From Clostridia bacterium (GTDB lineage Bacteria; Bacillota; Clostridia; Oscillospirales; CAG-272), in the NCBI GenBank assembly GCA_017382615.1, contig JAFNZX010000193.1, forward strand, positions 1 through 6,048: a DNA stretch of 6,048 nucleotides. The letters run 5' to 3'. The notes beneath the pieces were generated by a model, which searched no databases, was not told the origin of the DNA, and saw only the letters and a list, made by a program, of their open reading frames with translations. Below, one piece after another: positions 1 to 6,048 of the stretch; the first letter of the stretch is position 1; the number at the start of each line of letters is the position of its first letter. Position numbers and translations under genes: made by a program.

Positions 1-1061
1 ACCTCATCCTTGTCAAGGCGCAAAAGCAGATAAAAGCCGTCCAGCGGGTACAGCCAATCGGGATGCGCCAGGGCAAGATCGGTGCCGGGGTAGGCGCGCT
101 CGGGCTCCATCCAGAGCAGAAACTTCATGCCCGATGCGTGGACGGTGTCCACCACGTCGTGCAGTCCGTCGGGGTGCTCGTCGGGGCGCACCTGCCAGTT
201 GCCCACCTGCTTGTACCAATCGGCAGCTCCGGGCGTGCCGCCCTTGCCGTACCAGCCTGCGTCGATCCAATAGTAGTTTGCCTTGACGCCGTGGTCCTTG
301 TATTTGTTCAGGTGGTACAAATGCCGCTCGGTCGTCAGTCCCATGCCCTCCAAGGCGAAGGGGAATTGCTCTGCATCGAACGGGCAGAGCTCGTTTTTGA
401 TCAGGCGGCGCAGCTGATTGCTGCCCTGCACGCGAGAGCCGAAAAATTCCATGAGCAGAATGGAGGAGGTACGGATTCTCTCACCGGGATGCAGCTTGAA
501 CGCGGTGTATTCCAAGCCCGACTTGATCTCCAGCGTTTCTCCCTGCGCGTGCGCAAAGGAGGCGCGCCACTGTCCCGACCAGCCGATGACGGCGTGCAGA
601 CCGCGGTTTTGGGTGTAAAATTCAAAGAAGGGCATCTGTCCGCTGGAGGATCTGCCGCCCATGGGGTGGAAGGAGCGGGAGGTACCGAGGGACATGTTGG
701 TGGGGTGCACCTTGCATTCCTCTGCAATGCGATCGGAGCGCAGGTATGCCTCGTATCCCGCGCAGCCGTCGGTATCGTACATGAATAGGGGCGGCGTTTG
801 CCCGGGAACTTCGGCAAAGCACCAGGTCGCGTCACAGTCGAGGATGTCGCTGATCAGCCCCGAGTCGTATTCGCCGCGGTTCTCAAAGTACAAAAGCCAG
901 GAGATCGCGTGATATGCGGGATACTCCTTGACGTGCAGCTCGATGCACAGACCGTCGGAAAGCTCGTACAGGCGACCGTATTCGGTGCTTGTGACCTTGG
1001 CATCGGCAAGATCAAAGGGCTTGCCCCTATATTTGAATGAAAAACGAGGAACGAGATTCAT
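1..1061 (-). CDS. GH36-type alpha-galactosidase, N-terminal part (cut by window edge)
   Basis: This frame stays open from the ATG at 1061-1059 to the window edge, giving 353 codons of a protein whose C-terminus lies outside. GH36 enzymes (usually about 700-750 aa) remove terminal alpha-linked galactose from melibiose, raffinose-family sugars or galactomannan. Residues 1-225 fit the N-terminal beta-supersandwich, with GGRSSSGQMPFFEF at 135-148 and a G-W-S-G-Q-W stretch at 160-165. The TIM barrel follows: YYWIDAGWYG at 263-272, QVGNW at 285-289, HPDGL at 296-300 and FLLWMEPERAYPGTD at 314-328. The KWD nucleophile and the acid/base Asp would lie beyond the window, so catalytic competence cannot be judged. 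There is no signal peptide, so it is probably cytoplasmic. The start is fixed by AAAGGAG eight bases upstream. Family assignment is strong; the exact substrate is unknown. Confidence 0.92.
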   Translation of the reverse strand, partial: MNLVPRFSFKYRGKPFDLADAKVTSTEYGRLYELSDGLCIELHVKEYPAYHAISWLLYFENRGEYDSGLISDILDCDATWCFAEVPGQTPPLFMYDTDGCAGYEAYLRSDRIAEECKVHPTNMSLGTSRSFHPMGGRSSSGQMPFFEFYTQNRGLHAVIGWSGQWRASFAHAQGETLEIKSGLEYTAFKLHPGERIRTSSILLMEFFGSRVQGSNQLRRLIKNELCPFDAEQFPFALEGMGLTTERHLYHLNKYKDHGVKANYYWIDAGWYGKGGTPGAADWYKQVGNWQVRPDEHPDGLHDVVDTVHASGMKFLLWMEPERAYPGTDLALAHPDWLYPLDGFYLLLRLDKDE

Positions 1062-1069
1062 ACGTTGTT

Positions 1070-1076
1070 CTCCTTT
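1070..1076 (-). promoter_or_regulatory. Ribosome binding site of the alpha-galactosidase gene
   Basis: AAAGGAG on the minus strand lies 8 nt before the ATG at 1061-1059. It decides the start of the GH36 frame, and the protein homology begins right after it. Confidence 0.85.
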
Positions 1077-1103
1077 CGCTTGCTTGCGTGTGGTTGTAAC
1101 CGT

Positions 1104-1132
1104 ATTATAAATCATCGCGGTGGGATTGTCAA
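1104..1132 (-). promoter_or_regulatory. Perfect consensus sigma-A promoter for the alpha-galactosidase gene
   Basis: On the minus strand TTGACA (1127-1132) and TATAAT (1104-1109) are separated by exactly 17 bp. This matches the housekeeping consensus at all twelve positions. Transcription should start near 1097, giving a leader of about 36 nt before the ATG. So strong a core implies either high constitutive expression or control by a repressor. A small palindrome, GGTT-GT-AACC (1092-1101), overlaps the predicted start and could be an operator, though its arms are only 4 bp. Confidence 0.85.
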
Positions 1133-1147
1133 GGAAATGAGACAAAT

Positions 1148-1173
1148 AGACAGAAAATACAGACTAAAATACA
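1148..1173. repeat. Imperfect 13-bp tandem repeat between the divergent promoters
   Basis: AGACAGAAAATACA (1148-1161) is followed by AGACTAAAATACA (1161-1173), a near-copy at a 13-bp step. It lies in AT-rich DNA between the two promoter cores. It may be a regulator site, an UP-like element for the rightward promoter, or chance in A-rich sequence. Confidence 0.35.
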
Positions 1174-1191
1174 TATATTGTTTGTGCATGC

Positions 1192-1221
1192 TTGACAAAT
1201 TAGGCGGGGGCATGATAAAAT
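1192..1221 (+). promoter_or_regulatory. Extended -10 sigma-A promoter for the lipoprotein operon
   Basis: TTGACA (1192-1197) is followed after 18 bp by TAAAAT (1216-1221). A TG at 1213-1214, one base upstream of the -10, makes it an extended -10 promoter. The predicted start is near 1228, leaving a leader of roughly 43 nt, too short for a riboswitch. It should drive both lipoprotein genes, since no other clear promoter or terminator was seen between them. Confidence 0.8.
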
Positions 1222-1242
1222 AAATGTGCATCAAACACATTT
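1222..1242. promoter_or_regulatory. Inverted repeat over the rightward transcription start (possible operator)
   Basis: AAATGTG (1222-1228) and CACATTT (1236-1242) form a perfect 7-bp inverted repeat with a 7-bp spacer, directly after the -10 box and across the predicted +1. The heptamer TGTGCAT also occurs directly repeated at 1183-1189 and 1225-1231, 42 bp apart, about four helical turns, and bracketing the promoter core. This placement is typical of repressor sites, but no known regulator consensus is recognised and the arms are short. Confidence 0.4.
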
Positions 1243-1257
1243 TTAGAGTGGGAAGGG

Positions 1258-1263
1258 AAGGGA
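1258..1263 (+). promoter_or_regulatory. Ribosome binding site of the first lipoprotein gene
   Basis: AAGGGA lies 7 nt before the ATG at 1271, within a purine-rich GGGAAGGGAAGGGA tract that offers more than one weak Shine-Dalgarno register. It is weaker than the sites of the two other genes. Confidence 0.55.
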
Positions 1264-1270
1264 ATAACGC

Positions 1271-2722
1271 ATGACTTCAAAAAGAATTTTGTGCTGTATA
1301 TTGGGATTTTCCTGCCTTGTGGGAAGTCTTTTTGCCTGTAATACGAGCAGTGAAACGGAGGAGGAGACAACCGTTCAAAGCGTGACGCAGGAGGTTACGA
1401 CCGAGGCGCAGACCGAGCAGCAAAAGCCTGATCCTCTGCCGTACCTGATTCCGTATCCGGATCGTATCAACCTTGCAGAGCTGGACGCGGCAGTATTCAA
1501 GGCAGCGTTTAAGCGTGGCACGGCGACCGCGATCAGCCAAGTGGAGCTGGGCTTGCAGGCAATGGCGAAAAGCGAGTCGCGCGACCCCGGCATTGCGTGG
1601 GATGCGAACAGCATGTTCAAGGCAGCGGGATACCCCCTGGACGAGCAGAGTGGAAATTACGTGCCGTTTACGCCCGAGGAAAAACGCGTGATCGTTTTCA
1701 AGGTGCAAGCTGAGTGGGGCGGCGCTTTTGAAATGTTTTATGCAACCAACGAGCGCACGACCGCTAAGGGAAAATTCTCCATGACCGAAATTTACGGCGG
1801 TGACAGTGAGTTTTTCGGGGAGCGCGTTTGGCAGTACGTCATTTTTGAGGCGACAGAGGACACCGAGGACTGGTGCGTGCGCTTCAACGACGGATTCAGG
1901 CTGGATTACTCCAATTTTGTCAATAAGGGCAACCTCTTTTATATTGAGCAGATCGCATTCTGCGCCGACCGCGCGGAAGCAGAGGCGTACATTGCAGAGG
2001 ACAGAGGCGAAATACCGCCCGTGCCCGAGGTCGCGGCAGGATATTACGTTTGTCTGTACGAGGACAGACTGCATCTGCCCGAGGATAACGTCAAGGGCGA
2101 GGTGTATGCAACGCTTGAGGAAGCAAAACAGGATTGCGACAAGTATATGAAATATGGCTATCGCGTGGCAAACGAGAAGGGAGAGGTCGTATATACGCCC
2201 TATTCGCTGTTGCAGTGCGATCTGCTGCGTGAAGGGTACTACATCGTTACCTATGCAAGGGAGAACGATTTCAAATACGGAGACTCCTGCACCAATCCCG
2301 GTATCAATCACGCGCCGCACCGTACCAGCTGTGACCGTCTTGTGGACTGGATATTGTACCGTGCCGGCTTTACCGATCAGCCCTTGGTGCAGGGCAAGGT
2401 GGTGTCAAATCTGCCTGCGTGGTGTGAGGAGATGGGCTTTGAAAAGATCACGAATATCAAGGATCTGCAGGCGGGTGACATCATTTTCGTGCGTCCGCAT
2501 GCCGACGGCGGACCGCAGCATACCTTTATGTTAGCATCCGATTATAAGGACGGCAGCGCGCTGCGCTACGACCACGGCTCGGATTCTCGTATTATGAACA
2601 GAAAACAGCCCACCAAAGAGCCGATCAGCTATGCTGACGCACCGTTCATGTACGCATACAGACCCGTAGTGACCGAGGAAAACAATATTTACTACGCACA
2701 AAGATATGCAAACGGACAGTAA
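1271..2722 (+). CDS. Surface lipoprotein with C-terminal NlpC/P60- or CHAP-like cysteine hydrolase domain
   Basis: This is a 483-aa exported lipoprotein. A basic start and hydrophobic core lead to a lipobox-like S-L-F-A-C, predicting lipidation at Cys23. A Thr/Glu/Gln-rich tether follows (about 24-53). Residues 135-242 look like a jelly-roll carbohydrate-binding-like module, ending in a W-x-V-R-F/F-R-L-D and I-E-Q-I-A-F-C pattern. Residues 256-312 resemble a small module with the T-L-E-E-A-K and G-Y-R-V-A-N-E-K-G-E-V-V-Y pattern seen in clostridial cell-wall enzymes. The C-terminal part (about 320-465) looks like a papain-fold hydrolase: candidate nucleophile Cys354 in RTSCDRLVDW, the AGDIIF turn at 401-406, candidate His417 in PQHTF, and Asp434/His435 as possible third residue. 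Such domains cut peptide or amide bonds in peptidoglycan; the substrate here is unknown. It is probably cotranscribed with the next gene. Confidence 0.88.
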   Translation: MTSKRILCCILGFSCLVGSLFACNTSSETEEETTVQSVTQEVTTEAQTEQQKPDPLPYLIPYPDRINLAELDAAVFKAAFKRGTATAISQVELGLQAMAKSESRDPGIAWDANSMFKAAGYPLDEQSGNYVPFTPEEKRVIVFKVQAEWGGAFEMFYATNERTTAKGKFSMTEIYGGDSEFFGERVWQYVIFEATEDTEDWCVRFNDGFRLDYSNFVNKGNLFYIEQIAFCADRAEAEAYIAEDRGEIPPVPEVAAGYYVCLYEDRLHLPEDNVKGEVYATLEEAKQDCDKYMKYGYRVANEKGEVVYTPYSLLQCDLLREGYYIVTYARENDFKYGDSCTNPGINHAPHRTSCDRLVDWILYRAGFTDQPLVQGKVVSNLPAWCEEMGFEKITNIKDLQAGDIIFVRPHADGGPQHTFMLASDYKDGSALRYDHGSDSRIMNRKQPTKEPISYADAPFMYAYRPVVTEENNIYYAQRYANGQ

Positions 2723-2729
2723 GTAAAGG

Positions 2730-2736
2730 AAAGGAG
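2730..2736 (+). promoter_or_regulatory. Ribosome binding site of the 1005-aa lipoprotein gene
   Basis: AAAGGAG lies 8 nt before the ATG at 2745, inside the 22-bp gap after the preceding stop codon. The gap holds little else, which supports translation of both genes from one message. Confidence 0.88.
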
Positions 2737-2744
2737 ATCAAGTT

Positions 2745-5700
2745 ATGAAACACATAGGGAAAAAGCTTTTACTGGGTCTTTTATGTGCCTCCATGATGCT
2801 TGGCTGCTTTGCCTGCAGGGAAGTCGAGCAGGGCGGACAGACCGACAGTGAGCAGGAAACGCAAGCACCCTCTGCAGAAGAGGTCGATCGCAACCAACCG
2901 CAAAAGGGACCGTTTGGAAACACGACCGAGCTTAGCTTTGAAAAGCAGAGCGTGACCGAGATTGAAAAGGTGGTCGCAGAGGAATACAAATACTCTGCCT
3001 CGGATGGCAGTATGGTATTTACGATCGGTGAGGGAAGAGCCAAGGGCGAGATCGTCTCGCTGACCGCCAACACGGTAGCCAACTTCAATATCGGCGTCAA
3101 GTTCAATGAGAACGTGGTTGCCAAGTATGAGTTCAAGCTGCTCTCCACGGCACCCGACGAGGCGGATTACGATACCGCATACCTTGGCTTGCGCTTGTCC
3201 GGTACGGGCAGTGCACCCAATCATGAATCCGCGCGCGTGTGGATTTTGATGAAGGACCAAAAGATCGGTCTGCGCACGGGAAAATGGCCGAATTGCACTA
3301 TGGTGCAGTGCCCCGTAGACTTTTCCAAGGGCGTTTCGCTGATCGTGGAGGACGATCCCGTTTCCAACGTGATCTCCATGTATTACAATGAAAACGGCAC
3401 CAAGACTCCCTTGGCAAAGTTGGTTATTTGCGATGATAAGCTGGAATTTTATCTGGAGGGAAGTGACGCTCCCGACATCACCGAGCCGCTTGAGGAGCCG
3501 GTGCCCAGAACGGGATACGCGCGTATTTGGACGCACCATATGGAAAAAGCAGTTAAGATCAGTAATATGAAGGTGTCGGGACAATCCACCGTTTCGACCA
3601 CAGAGCCCGTGGACATGCTCAATTCCCGCGACGTGTTTGCCGATACGTGGGTAGCAACCGATGACGTAGGCCGCGTCACGCCCGTTGGCGGTGATACCGC
3701 TGCACCGAGCGATAAGAAGGTGGGTATCTTCTATTTCATGTGGCACAACGCCACCGAGCAGGGACAGCACACGCTCTACGACCATACCGCCGCATATTTG
3801 GAGGGCGGCGTGGACGCTGTGTGGGATCTCGTTCCGCAGGGTCCCCTTGGCTTTGCGCACTACTGGGCACAGCCGTATTTCGGCTACTACAATTCGGATG
3901 ACGAGTGGGTCATCCGCAAGCACGGCTATATGCTTGCCGAGGCGGGCGTGGATTTCATCTACGTGGATGCCACCAACGGCATTATTTACGAGCACAATCT
4001 GGAAACGCTGCTGCGCGTATGGAGCGAGATGCGCACCGAGGGGTATAACGTGCCTCAGATCTGCTTCCATTGCGGCAACACCGAATCCTTAGCGGCATCC
4101 TCTTTGAATTTCCTTTGGAATAATTACTATTCCACGGGTAAGTATGCGGATATGTGGTTTATGTGGGAAGGCAAGCCGCTGATCTTCTTCCCCGACATCT
4201 TAAAGCGTTCGCTGCCCGATGAAATGGTGGATTTCTTCACCGCGCGTCAGAGCTGGGCGTTTACCTCGGATAGCTGGTACACCACCAAGGACGGCAAGGG
4301 CAGATGGGCGTGGGCGGATATGTATCCGCAGTCGCCCGGACTTTCTCCTTCGGGTGAGGTAGAGCAAATGATCGTCATGTGCGGCTTCTGGGCAAACGGC
4401 AGCGCGGGCACAAACGGCGGTCGAAGCTATACCAAGAAGAACGGTATTCCCGACTACGAGGGCGATTGGGACTTTGGATACGCACTCATGAACACCACCT
4501 CGGGTCTGGGTCTTGCATTCCAGGAGCACTTTGATTATGCAAAGGAGATCAATCCGCCTCTGGTCATGATCACGGGCTGGAACGAATGGTGGGCAGGCCG
4601 CTGGGGCGGCGGTGCGGGCAATCCCGCGCAGGGACAGACCATTTGCAACGAATACCGCGTGGACGAAAAGAATCCCAAGTACCAGTGGTACTACGTGGAC
4701 GCCTTCAACACCGAGTATTCTCGTGACATCGAGCCCATGACGGGAGGATTTAACGATAACTATTTCTATCAGATGGTGCAGAATATCCGTCAGTACAAGG
4801 GCTCTCGTGCGCAGGAGGCTGCGTTTGAGCAATGGGCGATTGATATTGAGGGCGACGTGGGACAGTGGAACATCGTTGGCCCCGAGTACCGCGACTATCA
4901 GGGTGACACCGCGCACCGCGACCACTTCTCTTACGTGGGTGACTTCCGCTATATCAACACCTCGGGCAGAAACGATTTCGTCACCGCCAAGGTATCGTCC
5001 GATGCGGAAAATCTGTATTTCTTTGCAGAGTGCGCTGCGGATATTACCGCAGCCGAGGGCACGAATTGGATGAACCTCTTTATCGACGCGGACTGCAACG
5101 CACAGACCGGCTGGTACGGCTATGATTACCTGATCAACCGCAGCCGCGACGGCAAGAACGTTTCCGTAGAAAAGTTCGTGGGCAAGGATACCTGGGAGCT
5201 GGAAACGGTCGGGCAGGGTGAATATAACCTGCGCGGCAAGTTCTTGCAGATCAAAGTAGCGCGTCCTGTTATGAATCTGGGTGACACCTTTGATTTCAAG
5301 TGGGCGGATAATTCCGTTGTTGACGGCAATATCATGCATTTCCTCGATCAGGGCGACACCGCACCCAACGACCGCTTCAATTACCGCTACACCACGGTGC
5401 AATCCGAGGTCAAGACGCCCGAATGCCTTGCCGAGGATATGATTGTGCTCAAGGCAGGCTCGTACTACGCGTTTGCAGGCGGCAAGCAGGTCAGATTGGA
5501 TGCTTCCAGCACCAAGGCGACCCTGATGGGCAGAGGCAACGAGTTCTATCTTCCCAAGGCGTTTGTGGAAGAGGTCATCGGCGTTTCCTGCGAGGGCTTG
5601 ACTACCTATGATCACTACGGTATTACCTACGTCATGCCCGCCGAGGCGATTGCAGCGGCAGGCAAGGCAATCACCATCACCGCCGAGGGCTTGGTGGTCA

Positions 5701-5762
5701 TCTCCACCACCGCCATCGAGGACGGCGACGTGCTGACAACCTTATACAGAGCGTTGATGTAA
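2745..5762 (+). CDS. Multidomain surface lipoprotein with glycoside-hydrolase-like barrel and CBM9-like module
   Basis: This 1005-aa protein begins with a lipoprotein signal; Cys21 (M-L-G-C) or Cys24 (C-F-A-C) could be lipidated. An acidic Gln/Glu-rich tether runs to about 58. Residues 60-280 look like a beta-sandwich (concanavalin/LamG-like). Residues 325-685 look like a TIM barrel that starts with V-G-I-F-Y-F-M-W-H and carries GVDFIYVDATNG (401-412, Asp408) and PPLVMITGWNEWWAGRW (604-620, Glu614). The late GWNEW recalls GH99/GH71/WbsX-type barrels, but the exact family is not recognised and the second GH99 glutamate (E-x-x-E) appears to be Ala617. Residues 695-885 resemble a CBM9-type module (W-M-N-L-F-I-D-A-D at 775-783, TGWYGYDYLIN at 788-798). 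Residues 890-987 resemble the copper-amine-oxidase N-terminal-like module, probably structural. Likely role: extracellular glycan binding and hydrolysis, by inference. Confidence 0.9.
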   Translation: MKHIGKKLLLGLLCASMMLGCFACREVEQGGQTDSEQETQAPSAEEVDRNQPQKGPFGNTTELSFEKQSVTEIEKVVAEEYKYSASDGSMVFTIGEGRAKGEIVSLTANTVANFNIGVKFNENVVAKYEFKLLSTAPDEADYDTAYLGLRLSGTGSAPNHESARVWILMKDQKIGLRTGKWPNCTMVQCPVDFSKGVSLIVEDDPVSNVISMYYNENGTKTPLAKLVICDDKLEFYLEGSDAPDITEPLEEPVPRTGYARIWTHHMEKAVKISNMKVSGQSTVSTTEPVDMLNSRDVFADTWVATDDVGRVTPVGGDTAAPSDKKVGIFYFMWHNATEQGQHTLYDHTAAYLEGGVDAVWDLVPQGPLGFAHYWAQPYFGYYNSDDEWVIRKHGYMLAEAGVDFIYVDATNGIIYEHNLETLLRVWSEMRTEGYNVPQICFHCGNTESLAASSLNFLWNNYYSTGKYADMWFMWEGKPLIFFPDILKRSLPDEMVDFFTARQSWAFTSDSWYTTKDGKGRWAWADMYPQSPGLSPSGEVEQMIVMCGFWANGSAGTNGGRSYTKKNGIPDYEGDWDFGYALMNTTSGLGLAFQEHFDYAKEINPPLVMITGWNEWWAGRWGGGAGNPAQGQTICNEYRVDEKNPKYQWYYVDAFNTEYSRDIEPMTGGFNDNYFYQMVQNIRQYKGSRAQEAAFEQWAIDIEGDVGQWNIVGPEYRDYQGDTAHRDHFSYVGDFRYINTSGRNDFVTAKVSSDAENLYFFAECAADITAAEGTNWMNLFIDADCNAQTGWYGYDYLINRSRDGKNVSVEKFVGKDTWELETVGQGEYNLRGKFLQIKVARPVMNLGDTFDFKWADNSVVDGNIMHFLDQGDTAPNDRFNYRYTTVQSEVKTPECLAEDMIVLKAGSYYAFAGGKQVRLDASSTKATLMGRGNEFYLPKAFVEEVIGVSCEGLTTYDHYGITYVMPAEAIAAAGKAITITAEGLVVISTTAIEDGDVLTTLYRALM

Positions 5763-5779
5763 TTGTAATATATAAAAGA

Positions 5780-5812
5780 ACCGCACTGCTATGGGGATGC
5801 GGAAATAGCGGT
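5780..5812 (+). other. Small competing hairpins after the operon stop codon
   Basis: Three mutually exclusive 5-bp pairings can form: ACCGC/GCGGT (5780-5784 with 5808-5812), CCGCA/TGCGG (5781-5785 with 5798-5802) and GCTAT/ATAGC (5788-5792 with 5805-5809). None is followed by a T run. They are weak and may be chance or an extra 3' end structure. Confidence 0.25.
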
Positions 5813-5821
5813 GAAATAAGT

Positions 5822-5852
5822 AAAGCAGAAGTCTTTGTAGGCTTCTGCTTTT
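5822..5852 (+). terminator. Intrinsic terminator of the lipoprotein operon
   Basis: AAAGCAGAAG (5822-5831) pairs perfectly with CTTCTGCTTT (5842-5851). The stem extends inward to 13 bp (one G-U pair at 5832/5841, then C-G and U-A) around a TTGT loop at 5835-5838. A T run (5849-5852) ends the stem and an A run precedes it, so the structure could also stop transcription coming from the right. It lies 60 bp after the stop codon of the 1005-aa gene. Confidence 0.8.
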
Positions 5853-5874
5853 GCTATGGAGATATTACGCGCAG

Positions 5875-6048
5875 AAACCGATTGTATTCGCACTCTCCCC
5901 CCTGCGCTTGGAACAAGCCTGCGCCAGCCTTCCCCCCTCCCGGAGGGGGGCTCTGATGGTAGCTTCGCGTCCTTCTAAACCGACACTCAACTGTCAACGG
6001 TAACTTGAGGTATCGAAATCTGTGTGAAAACCGATAATTCAGCGGTCA
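5875..6048. repeat. Hairpin- and C-run-rich non-coding stretch, probable dispersed intergenic repeat (partial)
   Basis: No supported gene lies here. CCCCCCTCC (5932-5940) and GGAGGGGGG (5942-5950) are exact inverted arms around one C; a folded form has a 7-bp stem and 5-nt loop. The same CCCCCCT occurs directly repeated at 5897-5903 and could pair with the G run instead. GCTTG-GAA-CAAGC (5906-5918) is a further small hairpin. AAACCGA occurs three times on the same strand, at 5875, 5977 and 6028. No T run follows the GC-rich hairpin, so it is not a standard terminator. The style resembles REP/MITE-like intergenic elements of clostridial genomes; that is inference, and the right end may lie outside the window. 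Confidence 0.45.

Noticed and set aside
63..788. Plus-strand open frame of 241 codons
   Set aside because: It lies opposite the GH36 gene, whose minus-strand translation gives clear family motifs over its whole length.
1228..1270. Riboswitch or attenuator leader before the lipoprotein operon
   Set aside because: The predicted leader is only about 43 nt and has no terminator/antiterminator pair.
1277..2320. Minus-strand open frame of 347 codons opposite the first lipoprotein gene
   Set aside because: Antisense shadow; the plus-strand frame has a signal peptide, promoter, ribosome site and catalytic motifs.
2781..4070. Minus-strand open frame of 429 codons
   Set aside because: Antisense shadow of the same gene; composition is rich in His, Arg and Val as expected from reading this coding DNA backwards.
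4200..5615. Long minus-strand open frame of 471 codons opposite the 1005-aa gene
   Set aside because: It is an antisense shadow. Its translation has no recognisable motif, it has no clear ribosome site, and the plus-strand protein has coherent domains throughout.
5932..5950. GC-rich palindrome as a second terminator
   Set aside because: No T run follows it on either strand, so it does not meet the criteria for an intrinsic terminator; it is listed under the repeat stretch.
1..6048. CRISPR array, tRNA, rRNA or insertion sequence
   Set aside because: No regularly spaced long repeats, no tRNA cloverleaf, no rRNA segments and no transposase motifs were seen.

Overview
The window looks like a chromosomal piece of a Gram-positive (Bacillota, probably clostridial, gut- or rumen-type) bacterium. 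The reasons are the strong AAAGGAG-type ribosome sites, the sigma-A style promoters, the lipoprotein signal peptides, and a C-terminal module resembling the copper-amine-oxidase N-terminal-like domain common on clostridial surface proteins. This placement is inference from style. No marker gene is present.

Layout: positions 1-1061 (minus strand) hold the N-terminal 353 codons of a cytoplasmic GH36-type alpha-galactosidase that runs off the left edge. Positions 1062-1270 are a divergent promoter region: a perfect consensus promoter (TTGACA-17-TATAAT) fires leftward and an extended -10 promoter fires rightward. Small repeats around the predicted rightward start could be operators. Positions 1271-2722 and 2745-5762 (plus strand) are two tandem lipoprotein genes, 22 bp apart and probably one transcript. 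The first is a 483-aa lipoprotein with a jelly-roll-like middle and a C-terminal NlpC/P60- or CHAP-like cysteine hydrolase. The second is a 1005-aa multidomain lipoprotein: beta-sandwich, glycoside-hydrolase-like TIM barrel with a GWNEW motif, CBM9-like carbohydrate-binding module, and copper-amine-oxidase-N-like module. A 13-bp-stem intrinsic terminator follows at 5822-5852. From about 5875 to the right edge there is no gene, only a hairpin-rich, C-run-rich stretch that looks like a dispersed intergenic repeat.

How the parts may work together: the alpha-galactosidase would release galactose from oligosaccharides inside the cell. The two lipoproteins would act outside, one cutting an amide or peptide bond (peptidoglycan or glycoprotein) and the other binding and probably hydrolysing a glycan. 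A joint role in using a galactose-containing or glycoconjugate substrate is inference. No transporter, sensor or regulator gene is visible here. The most novel content is the 1005-aa enzyme-like lipoprotein and its pairing with a surface cysteine hydrolase.
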